Shown piece after piece: positions 27,702 to 36,875 of a stretch of DNA of 64,000 nt (its first letter is position 1; every line of letters begins with the position of its first letter). The notes under the pieces were generated by a model that had not been told where the DNA came from, did no database searches, and saw nothing but the letters and a program-made list of their open reading frames with translations. The position numbers and the translations under genes are program-made. Location: NCBI RefSeq assembly GCF_903166545.1, contig NZ_CAESCH010000002.1, forward strand, positions 620,001 through 684,000, in the 5' to 3' direction. This stretch comes from Metabacillus schmidteae. GTDB lineage: Bacteria; Bacillota; Bacilli; Bacillales; Bacillaceae.

Positions 27702-27824
27702 TCCAGAGTTTTCTTGTAGTAAAAAAGTAGGGATAGTTTCAAAATACTGACATTGCTTTTTTCAGTAACCGCTTGTTATCCTATTCAAGAAAGAATAAGA
27801 ACTATAAAGTATAGGAGCAGCATC

Positions 27825-29027
27825 ATGAAAAAATTCTACCTTAAGTATGTTCTGATAGCTTTCGTCATATGCTCATTTATATTGCCGAAAACCATTAAAG
27901 CTGAGACAGAGACAACTGCTAACCTCGAGAAAGAACATCTACACCTTTATAGTGAGGCAGTTATATTGGTTGATGCAGAGTCAGGTCAAATACTATATGA
28001 AAAAAATAGTAAAGAAAAACTCCCGCCTGCAAGCATAACGAAAATTGCAACAGCTATTTATGCGATAGAAAAAGGGAATATAAATGATCTTGTGACTGTT
28101 AGTGAGAATGCAAGAAATGTGGATGGAACTCGAGTTTACTTAGAAGCAGGTGAAAAGGTTCCATTAAAAAAGTTAATTCAAGGCTTGATCATTAATTCCG
28201 GAAATGATGCAGGAGTTGCGATTGCTGAACACCTTAGTGGTTCTGTTGAACAATTTGCGGAAGATTTTAATGAATTTTTACAACAAGAAGTGGGGGTGCA
28301 AAATACTCATTTCTCAAATCCGCATGGGCTCTATGAAACAGAGCATTTGACTACAGCAGAGGACATGGCCAAAATCACGCAATATGCGATACAAAATCAA
28401 ACGTTTAGAGACATTTTTCAAACGAGTGAATTAAAATGGGACGGTGAGACCTGGGATACAACTCTTATCAATCATCATGAAATGGTACGCGACAAGGAGT
28501 ATGAAGGTATCACAGGTGGAAAAAACGGGTTTGTCCAGGAAGCGGGATTTACACTTGTCACAACGGCTGAACGAGAGAATATAAGTTTGATTGCTGTTAC
28601 GTTAAACTCGATGTACAGTGAACAGTCCTATGAAGACACCACAGCCTTATTCAATTACGGCTTCGAACACTTTGAAACAGATCAGGTCCTAAGAAATGAA
28701 AAATATACTGATGGATTCGAACATTCGTACTTAGTAACAGAAGATACCTCATTTACGAAACGACAAGGAGAAACGATTGAAAAAGATGTAAGTCCATCAG
28801 GTGATCTTATTGTTAAGGGTGAGGATCAAAGGATTATAACGGAAGTAGAGCTTGATCAAGTTGAGAATAAAGAGAAAAATGAACAGATGAAAAGTGAGAT
28901 TGTTACAAATGAAGATGTGGTGAACCAAAAGAGAGAGGAATATCATTTGTCTATCATCGTTCCAATAGCCGTGGTCACCGGACTTTTTGTTTCACTTTTA
29001 TTTTATTTTCAAATTAGAAAAGTCTAA
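27825..29027 (+). CDS. D-alanyl-D-alanine carboxypeptidase (S11 penicillin-binding protein)
   Basis: 400 residues with a signal peptide ending near TIKAETE and a C-terminal membrane helix (LSIIVPIAVVTGLFVSLLF). The active-site motifs are SITK in PPASITKIATA and SGN in LIINSGNDAGVAIAEH. The third motif reads KNG (TGGKNGFV) instead of the usual KTG. It trims the last D-Ala from peptidoglycan stem peptides at the outer face of the membrane and resembles DacF-type enzymes. The ATG at 27825 follows TAGGAG. It is monocistronic. Confidence 0.88.
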   Translation: MKKFYLKYVLIAFVICSFILPKTIKAETETTANLEKEHLHLYSEAVILVDAESGQILYEKNSKEKLPPASITKIATAIYAIEKGNINDLVTVSENARNVDGTRVYLEAGEKVPLKKLIQGLIINSGNDAGVAIAEHLSGSVEQFAEDFNEFLQQEVGVQNTHFSNPHGLYETEHLTTAEDMAKITQYAIQNQTFRDIFQTSELKWDGETWDTTLINHHEMVRDKEYEGITGGKNGFVQEAGFTLVTTAERENISLIAVTLNSMYSEQSYEDTTALFNYGFEHFETDQVLRNEKYTDGFEHSYLVTEDTSFTKRQGETIEKDVSPSGDLIVKGEDQRIITEVELDQVENKEKNEQMKSEIVTNEDVVNQKREEYHLSIIVPIAVVTGLFVSLLFYFQIRKV

Positions 29028-29106
29028 TAACTAACTTTGATTCTTATCTAGATTGATTTATAATGGTAGTTAAAGTCTATCATTCTTATGAAAGAAGTGT
29101 GAACAC

Positions 29107-29283
29107 ATGAATTTGGGATTCGGAGAAATCTTACTTATTTTGTTTGTTGCGCTGTTATTATTTGGACCAAAAAAATTACCGGAACTGGGAAAAGCAGCAG
29201 GTAAAACGCTTAGAGAATTTAAAAATGCTACAAAGGGTCTTATGGATGATGAAGAGCCTGTGAATAAAAAAAATAATCCATAA
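29107..29283 (+). CDS. tatA: Twin-arginine translocase subunit TatA
   Basis: 58 residues, [20 protein letters not shown] then [20 protein letters not shown]. This is the TatA/E pattern: a short N-terminal helix, the hinge [10 protein letters not shown] and an amphipathic helix with an acidic tail. It forms the pore part of the Tat pathway for folded proteins. No tatC lies next to it, as is usual for solitary tatA copies in Bacillus. Confidence 0.93.
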   Translation: MNLGFGEILLILFVALLLFGPKKLPELGKAAGKTLREFKNATKGLMDDEEPVNKKNNP

Positions 29284-29294
29284 ACGATATATAT

Positions 29295-29327
29295 AAGACA
29301 CAGCGATATTGCTTGTGTCTTTTTTTA
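29295..29327 (+). terminator. Terminator after tatA
   Basis: AAGACACA pairs with TGTGTCTT, then a T-run. The next ~240 bases (29328-29570) hold no gene that I can see, only the likely promoter of the riboswitch. Confidence 0.8.
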
Positions 29328-29572
29328 TGGAGATAGGATAACAAGGAACCTAGAAAAAGTTCAAAATAAAAAGATTAACTAAGGAAATGATAGTTGAGAG
29401 CGATTAAATTAACGAATTTGACCATATATTATCAAAAAATGAATTTTTTCATCCTTTACGATTGAGTGTTGGGGGGAGTAAGATTACATTCGTAAATAAT
29501 ATGAATTAATTAGTTAGTTGACTATTTATTATGATTAATTTGTTTTTAAATAAAAAAGAATAGATGATCAAA

Positions 29573-29712
29573 GATCGCTTAATCCTATTATTAGGAGCGG
29601 GGGACCCATGAAAGTGTCTTAACAGACTTGGGGTGAATCAAACGTCTTTAAAGGTGTTTGTAGGGCTATTCTCTTTTGCCCGAATCCGACAGCTAACTCC
29701 GCAAGCGTTAAA
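29573..29712 (+). promoter_or_regulatory. c-di-AMP riboswitch (ydaO/yuaA type)
   Basis: The conserved words of this RNA are in order: CGCTTAATCC, AGGAGCGGGGGACCC, TTGGGGTGAATC, TAGGGC, GCCCGAATCCGACAGCTAAC and the closing GCAAGCG. It binds cyclic di-AMP and turns off potassium uptake genes. Here it stands before ktrAB with its own terminator. Confidence 0.95.
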
Positions 29713-29736
29713 GGGATGACCATGTGCTTCTTTTTA

Positions 29737-29773
29737 AAAGACACAGGGACTCACTACCCTTGTGTCTTTTTTT
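29737..29773 (+). terminator. Riboswitch-controlled terminator before ktrA
   Basis: AAAGACACAGGG pairs with CCCTTGTGTCTTT, then a T-run, 25 bases after the aptamer. Confidence 0.9.
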
Positions 29774-29857
29774 GTTGTTCAAAAAATGTATGAATGTGTA
29801 CCTATAAAAGGAAATAAAAGTAACTAACAACATTAAGTATTGAAAGAAGGAATTTTT

Positions 29858-30514
29858 GTGAAGAAGCAATTTGCTGTATTTGGCTTAGGTCGTTTTGGCG
29901 GGAGTCTTGTTAAGGAATTCCATGAGCTTGGAATTGAAGTTCTGGCGATCGATAAAAGTGAGGAAAAAATCCAGCAATATGCTGCATATGCTACACATGC
30001 AGTAAGGGCAAATGCAATAGATGAAACAATCTTAAAGCAGCTGGGGGTTCGAAATGTCGATCATGCATTCGTTTCGTTTGGTGACGATATTGAAGCGAGC
30101 ATCTTAACATCTCTCATTCTAAAAGAATTAGGCATTCCACAAGTATGGGCGAAAGCACAAAATGACTACCATCAAAAAGTGTTAGATAAAATTGGTGTGA
30201 ACCGTGTTATTCACCCTGAGCGAGATATGGCAAAGCGCATCGCCCATCATATAATATCCGAAAAAATGATTGATTATATTGAGCTATCCAGAGAGTACAG
30301 TCTTGTGGAAGTTGTTGCAACAAAGAAGCTATGTAACAAGACAATTTGTGATTTAGATATACCTTCTAAATACGGCTGCAATATTGTCGGCATTCAAAGA
30401 GGTGAAGAGATTTGTGTATCACCATCGGAAAATGAACGAATTTCTATTGGAGATGTATTACTAATTATTGGTAAAAATAAAGATATTATAGATTTTGAAG
30501 AATTCGGTATGTAA
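29858..30514 (+). CDS. ktrA: Potassium uptake regulatory subunit KtrA
   Basis: 218 residues. An RCK N-domain with the nucleotide motif FGLGRFGGSLVKEF and acidic IDKSEEK is followed by an RCK C-domain (from ~140; SLVEVVATKKL). It forms an octameric ring that gates KtrB in response to ATP/ADP, and its C-domain binds c-di-AMP. The start is GTG at 29858 after GAAGGA. ktrB starts one base after the stop. Control by c-di-AMP is thus double: at the RNA and at the protein. Confidence 0.95.
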   Translation: MKKQFAVFGLGRFGGSLVKEFHELGIEVLAIDKSEEKIQQYAAYATHAVRANAIDETILKQLGVRNVDHAFVSFGDDIEASILTSLILKELGIPQVWAKAQNDYHQKVLDKIGVNRVIHPERDMAKRIAHHIISEKMIDYIELSREYSLVEVVATKKLCNKTICDLDIPSKYGCNIVGIQRGEEICVSPSENERISIGDVLLIIGKNKDIIDFEEFGM

Positions 30515-30515
30515 A

Positions 30516-31835
30516 ATGAAAAAATTCATTAAGTTGAATCCGTCGCAATTATTGGTTATTGTGTTCGTTGTGTCGATAACAGTTGGAACATGTATTTTAA
30601 AGCTACCTTTTTCTACTTATGAAGGAATTAAATGGATAGATGCTATCTTTATTAGCACCTCAGCGATGACGGTAACAGGACTTGCCACAGTTGATCCTGC
30701 TACTACCTTTACAACCTTTGGACAATTTATTATTGCAGTACTTATTCAAATTGGCGGTCTTGGGATCATGTCATTTGCGGTTTTAATTTATATTATGATA
30801 GGCAAGAAGATTGGACTTAAAGAAAGATTGCTTATGCAACATGCTTTAAATCAAACATCGGTTGGTGGAATTATTAAGCTTGTGAAATACCTATTTGTTT
30901 TTTCCATTACGATCGAGCTGATTGCGATGATTTTCCTTGCAATTCGATGGATACCACAATTCGGATGGGCTCAAGGATTGTTTTTTAGCTTTTTTCATTC
31001 GATCTCCGCATTTAATAATGCAGGGTTTGCACTTTGGTCAGATAATCTTATCCAATATGTAGGCGATCCTCTGGTGAATATTGTGATTTCTATTTTGTTT
31101 ATCATTGGTGGAATTGGATTTACCGTTTTAGTTGATGTGTGGAAAAAGAGAAAGTTTAAAAAACTATCTCTTCATACAAAGTTAATGATTATTGGTACTT
31201 TTATTATAAATACTGTGGCTATGCTATTTATCTTTTGTTTGGAATATAGTAACCCAAATACAATTGGTGATCTTACATTAGGGGATAAGCTCTGGGCCTC
31301 TTATTTCCAAGCTGTTTCACCAAGAACAGCCGGATTTAATACGATTGATATTGGAAGTATGGATGAAACTACATTGTTTTTTATGATTATCCTTATGTTT
31401 ATCGGAGCAGGAAGTGGATCTACCGGCGGGGGGATTAAATTAACAACTGCCTTAATTATTGGACTCGCAACAATCAGCTTTTTAAGAGGGAAAACTAATA
31501 TTGTTATATTAAGAAGAACAATTAACTCAGTTTTTCTTCTTAAAGCACTCGCGATCTCAATGATCAGTATTGTATTTGTCATTATTGGTATCTTTCTTTT
31601 AAATATAACAGAAAAAGATGCTTCATTTATTGATATTATGTTTGAAGTGGTATCTGCTTTTGGTACTGTTGGTCTGTCTGCAGGACTAACTGGAACACTA
31701 ACATCTGTTGGAAAACAGCTTATTATTTTTATTATGATCTTAGGAAAACTTGGTCCATTGACCTTGATGTTTTCTTTAGCAACACCTTCAAAAGAGAAAA
31801 TTCGCTATCCGGAAGAAGATATTTTAACTGGATAA
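30516..31835 (+). CDS. ktrB: Potassium transporter membrane subunit KtrB
   Basis: 439 residues, SKT superfamily: four linked helix-pore-helix repeats. The selectivity-filter glycines are seen in MTVTGLATVD, AFNNAGFALW, SPRTAGFNTI and AFGTVGLSAG. The intramembrane gate segment GAGSGSTGGGIKLTT is intact. It takes up potassium with sodium, gated by KtrA. ATG 30516 is chosen; the longer frame starts inside ktrA. Confidence 0.96.
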   Translation: MKKFIKLNPSQLLVIVFVVSITVGTCILKLPFSTYEGIKWIDAIFISTSAMTVTGLATVDPATTFTTFGQFIIAVLIQIGGLGIMSFAVLIYIMIGKKIGLKERLLMQHALNQTSVGGIIKLVKYLFVFSITIELIAMIFLAIRWIPQFGWAQGLFFSFFHSISAFNNAGFALWSDNLIQYVGDPLVNIVISILFIIGGIGFTVLVDVWKKRKFKKLSLHTKLMIIGTFIINTVAMLFIFCLEYSNPNTIGDLTLGDKLWASYFQAVSPRTAGFNTIDIGSMDETTLFFMIILMFIGAGSGSTGGGIKLTTALIIGLATISFLRGKTNIVILRRTINSVFLLKALAISMISIVFVIIGIFLLNITEKDASFIDIMFEVVSAFGTVGLSAGLTGTLTSVGKQLIIFIMILGKLGPLTLMFSLATPSKEKIRYPEEDILTG

Positions 31836-31842
31836 ATCTAAT

Positions 31843-31873
31843 AGGGCTTCCTTCAAATAGGGAGCCCTTTTTT
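31843..31873 (+). terminator. Terminator of ktrAB
   Basis: AGGGCTTCC pairs with GGGAGCCCT, then T-run. Confidence 0.85.
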
Positions 31874-31893
31874 ATAGGATAAAAAGTATTAAA

Positions 31894-31954
31894 TTTTGTA
31901 CTTAGTGTTGGTGTCTAGCTCGAGCCGATAGGCGGGCGCCTTACGCTTTTCTTA
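31894..31954. repeat. Shortened copy of the dispersed ~142-bp repeat
   Basis: It begins TTTTGTACTTAGTGTTGGTG then TCTAGCT and ends ACGCTTTTCTTA, as the two full copies do (39018-39160, 47988-48129), but the central hairpin is missing. Its right end forms the stop codon of the convergent ZIP transporter gene. Confidence 0.7.
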
Positions 31955-32677
31955 GATATTAGCTAAGAACAAAGAAGCCAAAAGTCCTAAAGAAGCAATA
32001 AATCCTACTACTGCACCGCCTTCTTCAAATGCTTCCGGCATCATGGTCGAGGATACCATAGCAAAAATTCCGCCAGCTGCAAAAGCAGAAATGATTGAAA
32101 CGATATGTACAGGTGCATTCTGAAGTACAACATAACCTAATAACGAGCTAATTGATGAAAGTGCTACAACAATTAGCCACATCAGCAATATTTTCTTTCG
32201 TTTATACCCGTCTTGTTTTAATCCAACAGTACTGGAAAGACCCTCAGGAAAATTACTAATTAAAACAGCAATAACCATTAAGTAGCTAACCGTTCCTTGT
32301 TCTAGTAAACTCACTCCAATAATGATCGACTCAGGAACAGCGTCAATGATTGTTCCAATAAAGATTGATAAACCGGAATGATTTTCAGAGCTTTTTTTTG
32401 AGCGCTTTCGCTCACTTCCACCTTTTTTTGAAATAATGGCTTCAGAAAAGGTGAAAACTAAAGCTCCTGAAAGAAATCCAAGGGATGTTGCCCATAAACC
32501 GCCTTCATTAACTGCTTCTGCAAGTAATTCAAATGCGGCAGCTCCTATTAAAACACCGGTTCCAAATGACATGATTAGTCCTGTTATCTTCTTAGGAAGA
32601 TTTGTGAAAATCCCTACCAACGCTCCTAAGAGGATAGGTGATCCGGCAAAAGCTCCCCAAAACGCTGCCTGAAGCAA
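31952..32677 (-). CDS. ZIP-family metal transporter
   Basis: 241 residues with seven to eight helices. The metal-site words are present: SFGTGVLIGAAAFELLAEA, the histidine-poor variant IIDAVPESIIIGVSLLE, and FPEGLSS (the N-x-P-E-G motif, ISNFPEGLSS) with FAAGGIFAMVSSTMMPEAFEEG. It is a Bacillus ZIP-like protein probably moving divalent metals such as zinc; direction and ion are not certain. The start is TTG at 32677 after AGGAGATGA. It is monocistronic. Confidence 0.85.
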   Translation of the reverse strand: MLQAAFWGAFAGSPILLGALVGIFTNLPKKITGLIMSFGTGVLIGAAAFELLAEAVNEGGLWATSLGFLSGALVFTFSEAIISKKGGSERKRSKKSSENHSGLSIFIGTIIDAVPESIIIGVSLLEQGTVSYLMVIAVLISNFPEGLSSTVGLKQDGYKRKKILLMWLIVVALSSISSLLGYVVLQNAPVHIVSIISAFAAGGIFAMVSSTMMPEAFEEGGAVVGFIASLGLLASLFLANI

Positions 32678-32780
32678 GATAGCTCATCTCCTGTAAATAG
32701 TTATATTGCTATTTTTCCCTTAATTAGTGAGATAAAACGGAAAAGTTGATAGGTAAAAAGTTGGAGTGGAAAAATAATAA

Positions 32781-32803
32781 GGCGGCCAACAGTGTTGGCC
32801 GCC
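32781..32803 (-). terminator. Terminator of the siderophore-binding protein gene
   Basis: GGCGGCCAAC pairs with GTTGGCCGCC, seven bases past the stop codon on the minus strand. Confidence 0.75.
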
Positions 32804-32809
32804 AGTATC

Positions 32810-33817
32810 TTATTCAGAACCTAATTTGTTTTCGATATCATCTAATAGTAAGTTAGCTGCAATTACGCCACCGGCGGTATTCCAGATCGCATCATCAACT
32901 TTATATGCTTTATTAGCTTTTACTACCTCCAGGTTTTTCCAGAGAGGATCGTTTGTCCAATCTTCTTCAGTTTTAGTTGCTTCTGTATCACCCGGTGGTG
33001 CGTATGTGAAGTAAAATAAAATATCAGCATCTAATTGCGGAATGATTTCTTTTCCAACTTCACGTACGAATAAATCATCCGGGTTATCTTTAAATAACTC
33101 TTGAACGGAATTGGAATGTTTTAACCCCAGCTTGTCAAAAATGACACCAGAGAATGTATCAGTATAATAAACTCTTGTCAAACCTGCCATAAAACGTACA
33201 ACAGAAACTTCCTGATTAGCTTTATCGCCAAGTGAATCCTTCAATGATGTAATACGTGATTCAAAATCAGCAATGACCTTTTTGCCCTCTTCTTCACGAT
33301 TTAATGCTTTTGCATATAAATTAAAGTTTTCCTGCCAGTCACCTCTTAATGTCTCAGAGAAAACGGTCGGTGCAATCGCCTTTAATTGTTCATAGACCTT
33401 TTCTTGTCGCATTTTGTTTCCAATAATTAAGTCTGGTTTTAGTGCAGCAATGGCTTCTACATTTACTTCACTCTCAGTACCAACGACTTGAACATCTGTC
33501 ATTTCTTCAGAGATATGATCATACCATGGCTCTCCAAGCCATGATTGAACAGCTCCAACCGGTGTTACTCCCATTGCAAGCAGAGCTTCAGTTCCTTCAT
33601 TTGTTAAAATAACAACTTTTTCTGGAGTTCCAGTAATTTCAGTTGTTCCCATAGCATGTTCAACTGTATATGTTTCTTCTGATGGTGTATCATTTTTTTC
33701 TTTCGCACCTTCAGATTCAGTTGTTTCTTCATTTGTATTCCCACATGCCCCAAGAATAAGAATTGTAATGCTTAGTAAAAATAATGATAACCAAGACTTT
33801 CTGTAAGTACTGCTCAT
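32810..33817 (-). CDS. yfiY: Iron-siderophore binding lipoprotein (YfiY-like)
   Basis: 335 residues with a lipoprotein signal (LFLLSITILILGACGN). A Fe3+-siderophore type III binding fold follows: EHAMGTTEITGTPEKVVILT at the start of the mature domain, then LGVTPVGAVQSW, LKPDLIIGNKMRQEKVY and APTVFSETLRGDWQ. These words resemble B. subtilis YfiY, which binds schizokinen/arthrobactin-type siderophores. The ATG at 33817 follows GGAGG, and a Fur box lies directly upstream. It is divergent from the matching permease operon. Confidence 0.87.
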   Translation of the reverse strand: MSSTYRKSWLSLFLLSITILILGACGNTNEETTESEGAKEKNDTPSEETYTVEHAMGTTEITGTPEKVVILTNEGTEALLAMGVTPVGAVQSWLGEPWYDHISEEMTDVQVVGTESEVNVEAIAALKPDLIIGNKMRQEKVYEQLKAIAPTVFSETLRGDWQENFNLYAKALNREEEGKKVIADFESRITSLKDSLGDKANQEVSVVRFMAGLTRVYYTDTFSGVIFDKLGLKHSNSVQELFKDNPDDLFVREVGKEIIPQLDADILFYFTYAPPGDTEATKTEEDWTNDPLWKNLEVVKANKAYKVDDAIWNTAGGVIAANLLLDDIENKLGSE

Positions 33818-33834
33818 GTTATGTCCTCCATTAA

Positions 33835-33849
33835 TGATAATGATTTTCA
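33835..33849. promoter_or_regulatory. Fur box, binding-protein side
   Basis: TGATAATGATTTTCA fits the 7-1-7 Fur consensus TGATAATNATTATCA with one mismatch. Confidence 0.85.
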
Positions 33850-33897
33850 TTTATAAGAGAATGATAAGATGTTGTCGAAATATTGTCAACACTTAAA

Positions 33898-33912
33898 TGA
33901 AAATGATTTTCA
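33898..33912. promoter_or_regulatory. Fur box, permease side
   Basis: TGAAAATGATTTTCA is a perfect 7-1-7 palindrome, 58 bases upstream of the permease start. The two boxes give each divergent gene iron-dependent repression. Confidence 0.82.
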
Positions 33913-33969
33913 AGATCAATCAAATTTGATAAGATGAAGTTGAAGTAAGGAAAGTCGCAGGGAGAAAAT

Positions 33970-34974
33970 ATGATATTAAAAACAAATTATCAAAAATCAA
34001 TTGGTCTTATTCTAGGGTTTATATTACTTTTACTATTATTTTGTGGGAGCCTTGTCTTTGGTTACGCAAATACAAACTTAAAAACTGTGTATGACGCATT
34101 TATGAGTTTTAATGGTTCAAATGAACATATTATTGTCTACGAGGTCAGGTTACCAAGAGCATTAATTGGTGCTACTGTTGGGGCAAGTTTGGCTTTGGCT
34201 GGGGCAATTATGCAGGCATTGACGAAGAATCCTCTCGCATCACCGAGTGTGTTTGGTATTAACGCTGGTGCTGGTTTCTTTATCGTTGTTGCTGTTACGT
34301 TTTTTTATGTTAACTCTTATCAAGGATTTACGTTTGTTGCCTTTGCAGGTGCAGCTTTTTCAGCATTTATCGTTTATTTTGTAGGTTCTTTTGGACGTCA
34401 GGGGTTAACACCAATGAAGCTGACATTAGCAGGTGCAGCAATGGCAGCATTGTTTTCTTCTTTAACACAAGGATTATTAGTGGTGAATGAAGCTGCATTA
34501 GATCAAGTTCTCTTTTGGTTGGCAGGTTCGATTCAAGGGAGAAGTCTGGAAAGTTTATTTGCTGTTCTACCATATATTTTACCTGCAATCATGATCAGCT
34601 TGATTCTTTCCCAGAAAATAAATGTATTAATAATGGGGGAAGATGTCGCAAAAGGCTTAGGACAAAGAACCGGTTTTGTAAAATTAACAGGTGCCCTACT
34701 CGTTATTCTTTTAGGCGGAGGGGCTGTAGCGGTAGCTGGACCAATTGCATTCATTGGGATCGTGATCCCACACTTTGCAAGGTTTATCGTAGGGAATGAC
34801 TATCGTTGGATTTTTCCATATTGCGTTGTTCTCGGAGGCTCTCTCCTTGTTTTTGCTGATATTTTAGCAAGATATGTTGTTATGCCTGAAGAGGTACCGG
34901 TTGGTGTTATGACGGCATTTATAGGAACTCCCTTTTTTATTTATATTGCGCGCAGGGGGTTCAACCATTCATGA
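33970..34974 (+). CDS. yfiZ: Iron-siderophore ABC permease (YfiZ-like)
   Basis: 334 residues, FecCD/BtuC family with about ten helices. Typical words are EVRLPRALIGATVGASLALAG, AGAIMQALTKNPLASP and the cytoplasmic coupling region near GPIAFIGIVIPHFARF. It forms a heterodimer with the next gene and carries the siderophore from the lipoprotein across the membrane. Its stop overlaps the next start by four bases. Confidence 0.93.
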   Translation: MILKTNYQKSIGLILGFILLLLLFCGSLVFGYANTNLKTVYDAFMSFNGSNEHIIVYEVRLPRALIGATVGASLALAGAIMQALTKNPLASPSVFGINAGAGFFIVVAVTFFYVNSYQGFTFVAFAGAAFSAFIVYFVGSFGRQGLTPMKLTLAGAAMAALFSSLTQGLLVVNEAALDQVLFWLAGSIQGRSLESLFAVLPYILPAIMISLILSQKINVLIMGEDVAKGLGQRTGFVKLTGALLVILLGGGAVAVAGPIAFIGIVIPHFARFIVGNDYRWIFPYCVVLGGSLLVFADILARYVVMPEEVPVGVMTAFIGTPFFIYIARRGFNHS

Positions 34975-36026
34975 AAAAATATTATAAGCTACGCATTGGT
35001 ACAGATAAACTGTCCTTTTTAATTGATAAAAAAGCAGTTACTATTTCTTTCATTCTACTTGCAGTTACATGTATTGTATTCTTGACGAGTACGGGAGTGG
35101 GTGAAGTTTTTATTAGTCCGCTTAATGTGCTAAAGACATTATTTGGATATGGCGATGACATGGAAAATTTATTTATCTATTCGTTTCGCCTGCCAAGAAT
35201 TATGATTGCCTTATTAGTAGGAATTAGTTTAGCTGTTGCTGGAGCTATATTACAAGGATTAATTCGGAACCCGTTAGCATCACCTGATATCATAGGAATA
35301 ACAGGTGGAGGATCTGTTGGTGTTGTCTTATTTCTTATGCTGTTCAGTGATCAAAACAATTCACTGTTTGTAAGTATTAAATGGTTGCCTGTGGCGGCAT
35401 TCATTGGTGCAACGATTATTGGAATTCTCGTTTATTTGTTATCATGGAAAAATGGAGCATCTTCCATTAGGCTTGTGTTAATTGGGATTGGTTTATCCAT
35501 GCTCACACAGTCTCTGACAACATTATTTATGGTGAAAGGTCCAATCTACCAGGCAGCACAAGCAAATGTTTGGATTACTGGAACTGTTTACGGGGCAACT
35601 TGGGAACAGGTATGGATTTTATTACCTGTTGTTGTCATCTTATTTTTGATTAGCATTATTTCAATTCGAAATGTCAATATACAAGAGCTCGGTGATGAGC
35701 TAGCAACGGGAGTAGGAAGTGCCGTTCAACGCAATCGTTTTTTACTCTTACTTTTAAGTACAGCTTTAACAGGTAGTGCTGTCGCTTTTGCAGGAGTTAT
35801 TGGTTTTGTGGGATTAATGGCACCACATATAGGAAGAAGACTTGTAGGATCTTCATTTGGAGCGCTTTTGCCAGTATCTGCATTAATCGGGGCTATTCTG
35901 GTCATGATGGCAGATCTTTTAGGAAGGGTTCTATTCTCCCCTCTAGAGGTGCCGGCAGGAGTATTTACTGCAGCAATTGGAGCCCCATATTTTATTTATT
36001 TGTTATATAAAACAAGAAACAACTAA
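34971..36026 (+). CDS. yfhA: Iron-siderophore ABC permease (YfhA-like)
   Basis: 351 residues, FecCD family: SFRLPRIMIALLVGISLAVA, GAILQGLIRNPLASPDIIG and GFVGLMAPHIGRRLVG. Paired with the upstream permease through an ATGA overlap, so production is coupled one to one. Confidence 0.93.
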   Translation: MKKYYKLRIGTDKLSFLIDKKAVTISFILLAVTCIVFLTSTGVGEVFISPLNVLKTLFGYGDDMENLFIYSFRLPRIMIALLVGISLAVAGAILQGLIRNPLASPDIIGITGGGSVGVVLFLMLFSDQNNSLFVSIKWLPVAAFIGATIIGILVYLLSWKNGASSIRLVLIGIGLSMLTQSLTTLFMVKGPIYQAAQANVWITGTVYGATWEQVWILLPVVVILFLISIISIRNVNIQELGDELATGVGSAVQRNRFLLLLLSTALTGSAVAFAGVIGFVGLMAPHIGRRLVGSSFGALLPVSALIGAILVMMADLLGRVLFSPLEVPAGVFTAAIGAPYFIYLLYKTRNN

Positions 36027-36056
36027 TAAATGCTGTGTAAAAAGGAGCGATTTTAG

Positions 36057-36875
36057 ATGTCAGCAATTGAAACAAGTGCGCTCACACTTTCCTATGGAGA
36101 TACGATTATAATAAATGAGTTAGATGTGAAAATTCCTAAAGGTGAAATTACTGTTTTTATCGGAAGTAATGGATGTGGAAAATCTACCTTGCTCAGATCT
36201 ATTGCAAGGCTATTAAAGCCGAAGGAAGGATCTGTTTTATTAGAGGGAAATGCCATTGCGAAATTATCAACAAAAGAAGTAGCCAAGCAGCTTGCGATTC
36301 TCCCCCAAGGTCCAGTGGCACCAGAAGGATTAACGGTCCTACAGCTAGTAAAACAAGGGCGCTATCCATATCAAAGCTGGTTGAAGCAATGGTCGCAAGA
36401 GGACGAGGAAGCGGTGAATAGTGCTTTAGCAGCAACAGGCTTACAGGAGTTAGCAGAGCGACCAGTTGATTCATTATCAGGAGGTCAAAGACAACGTGCA
36501 TGGATTGCCATGACATTGGCACAAAAAACAGATATTATTTTGTTGGATGAACCAACAACTTATTTGGATATGACACACCAAATTGAAATTCTTGATTTAT
36601 TATTTGAATTAAATGAGCGGGAAAATCGAACAATTGTTATGGTGCTACATGATCTAAATTTAGCATGCCGCTACGCTCATAATTTAATTGCATTAAAAGA
36701 TAAGAAGGTGTATGCACAGGGGAAACCTGAAGAAGTGATTAATTGCAGCTTAATGCAAAATGTATTTCAAATGAACTGTGATGTAACCGTTGATCCAATT
36801 TTTGGAACTCCACTCTGTATCCCTCATGGAAGAGGAAGATGTATTCTAAAGGAAGTTGGCGCTTTAAATGGCTGA
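36057..36875 (+). CDS. yusV: Iron-siderophore ABC transporter ATPase (YusV-like)
   Basis: 272 residues. Walker [10 protein letters not shown] (~38-46), Q-loop [10 protein letters not shown], signature [10 protein letters not shown] and Walker [14 protein letters not shown] followed by the switch histidine in MVLHDLNLA. It is the FecE/FhuC type. In B. subtilis YusV is a shared ATPase for several siderophore uptake systems and is encoded away from yfiYZ-yfhA; here it is in the same operon. An AAAGGAG site precedes the ATG. The next gene overlaps by eight bases. Confidence 0.93.
   Translation: MSAIETSALTLSYGDTIIINELDVKIPKGEITVFIGSNGCGKSTLLRSIARLLKPKEGSVLLEGNAIAKLSTKEVAKQLAILPQGPVAPEGLTVLQLVKQGRYPYQSWLKQWSQEDEEAVNSALAATGLQELAERPVDSLSGGQRQRAWIAMTLAQKTDIILLDEPTTYLDMTHQIEILDLLFELNERENRTIVMVLHDLNLACRYAHNLIALKDKKVYAQGKPEEVINCSLMQNVFQMNCDVTVDPIFGTPLCIPHGRGRCILKEVGALNG

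Noticed and set aside
27641..27824. Possible guanidine riboswitch before the tetR-ykkCD operon
   Set aside because: None of the ykkC RNA consensus words are present; the region is a plain promoter.
36173..36522. Frames on both strands within the yusV ATPase gene
   Set aside because: They overlap Walker A to signature motifs of a clear ATPase and have no independent signals.
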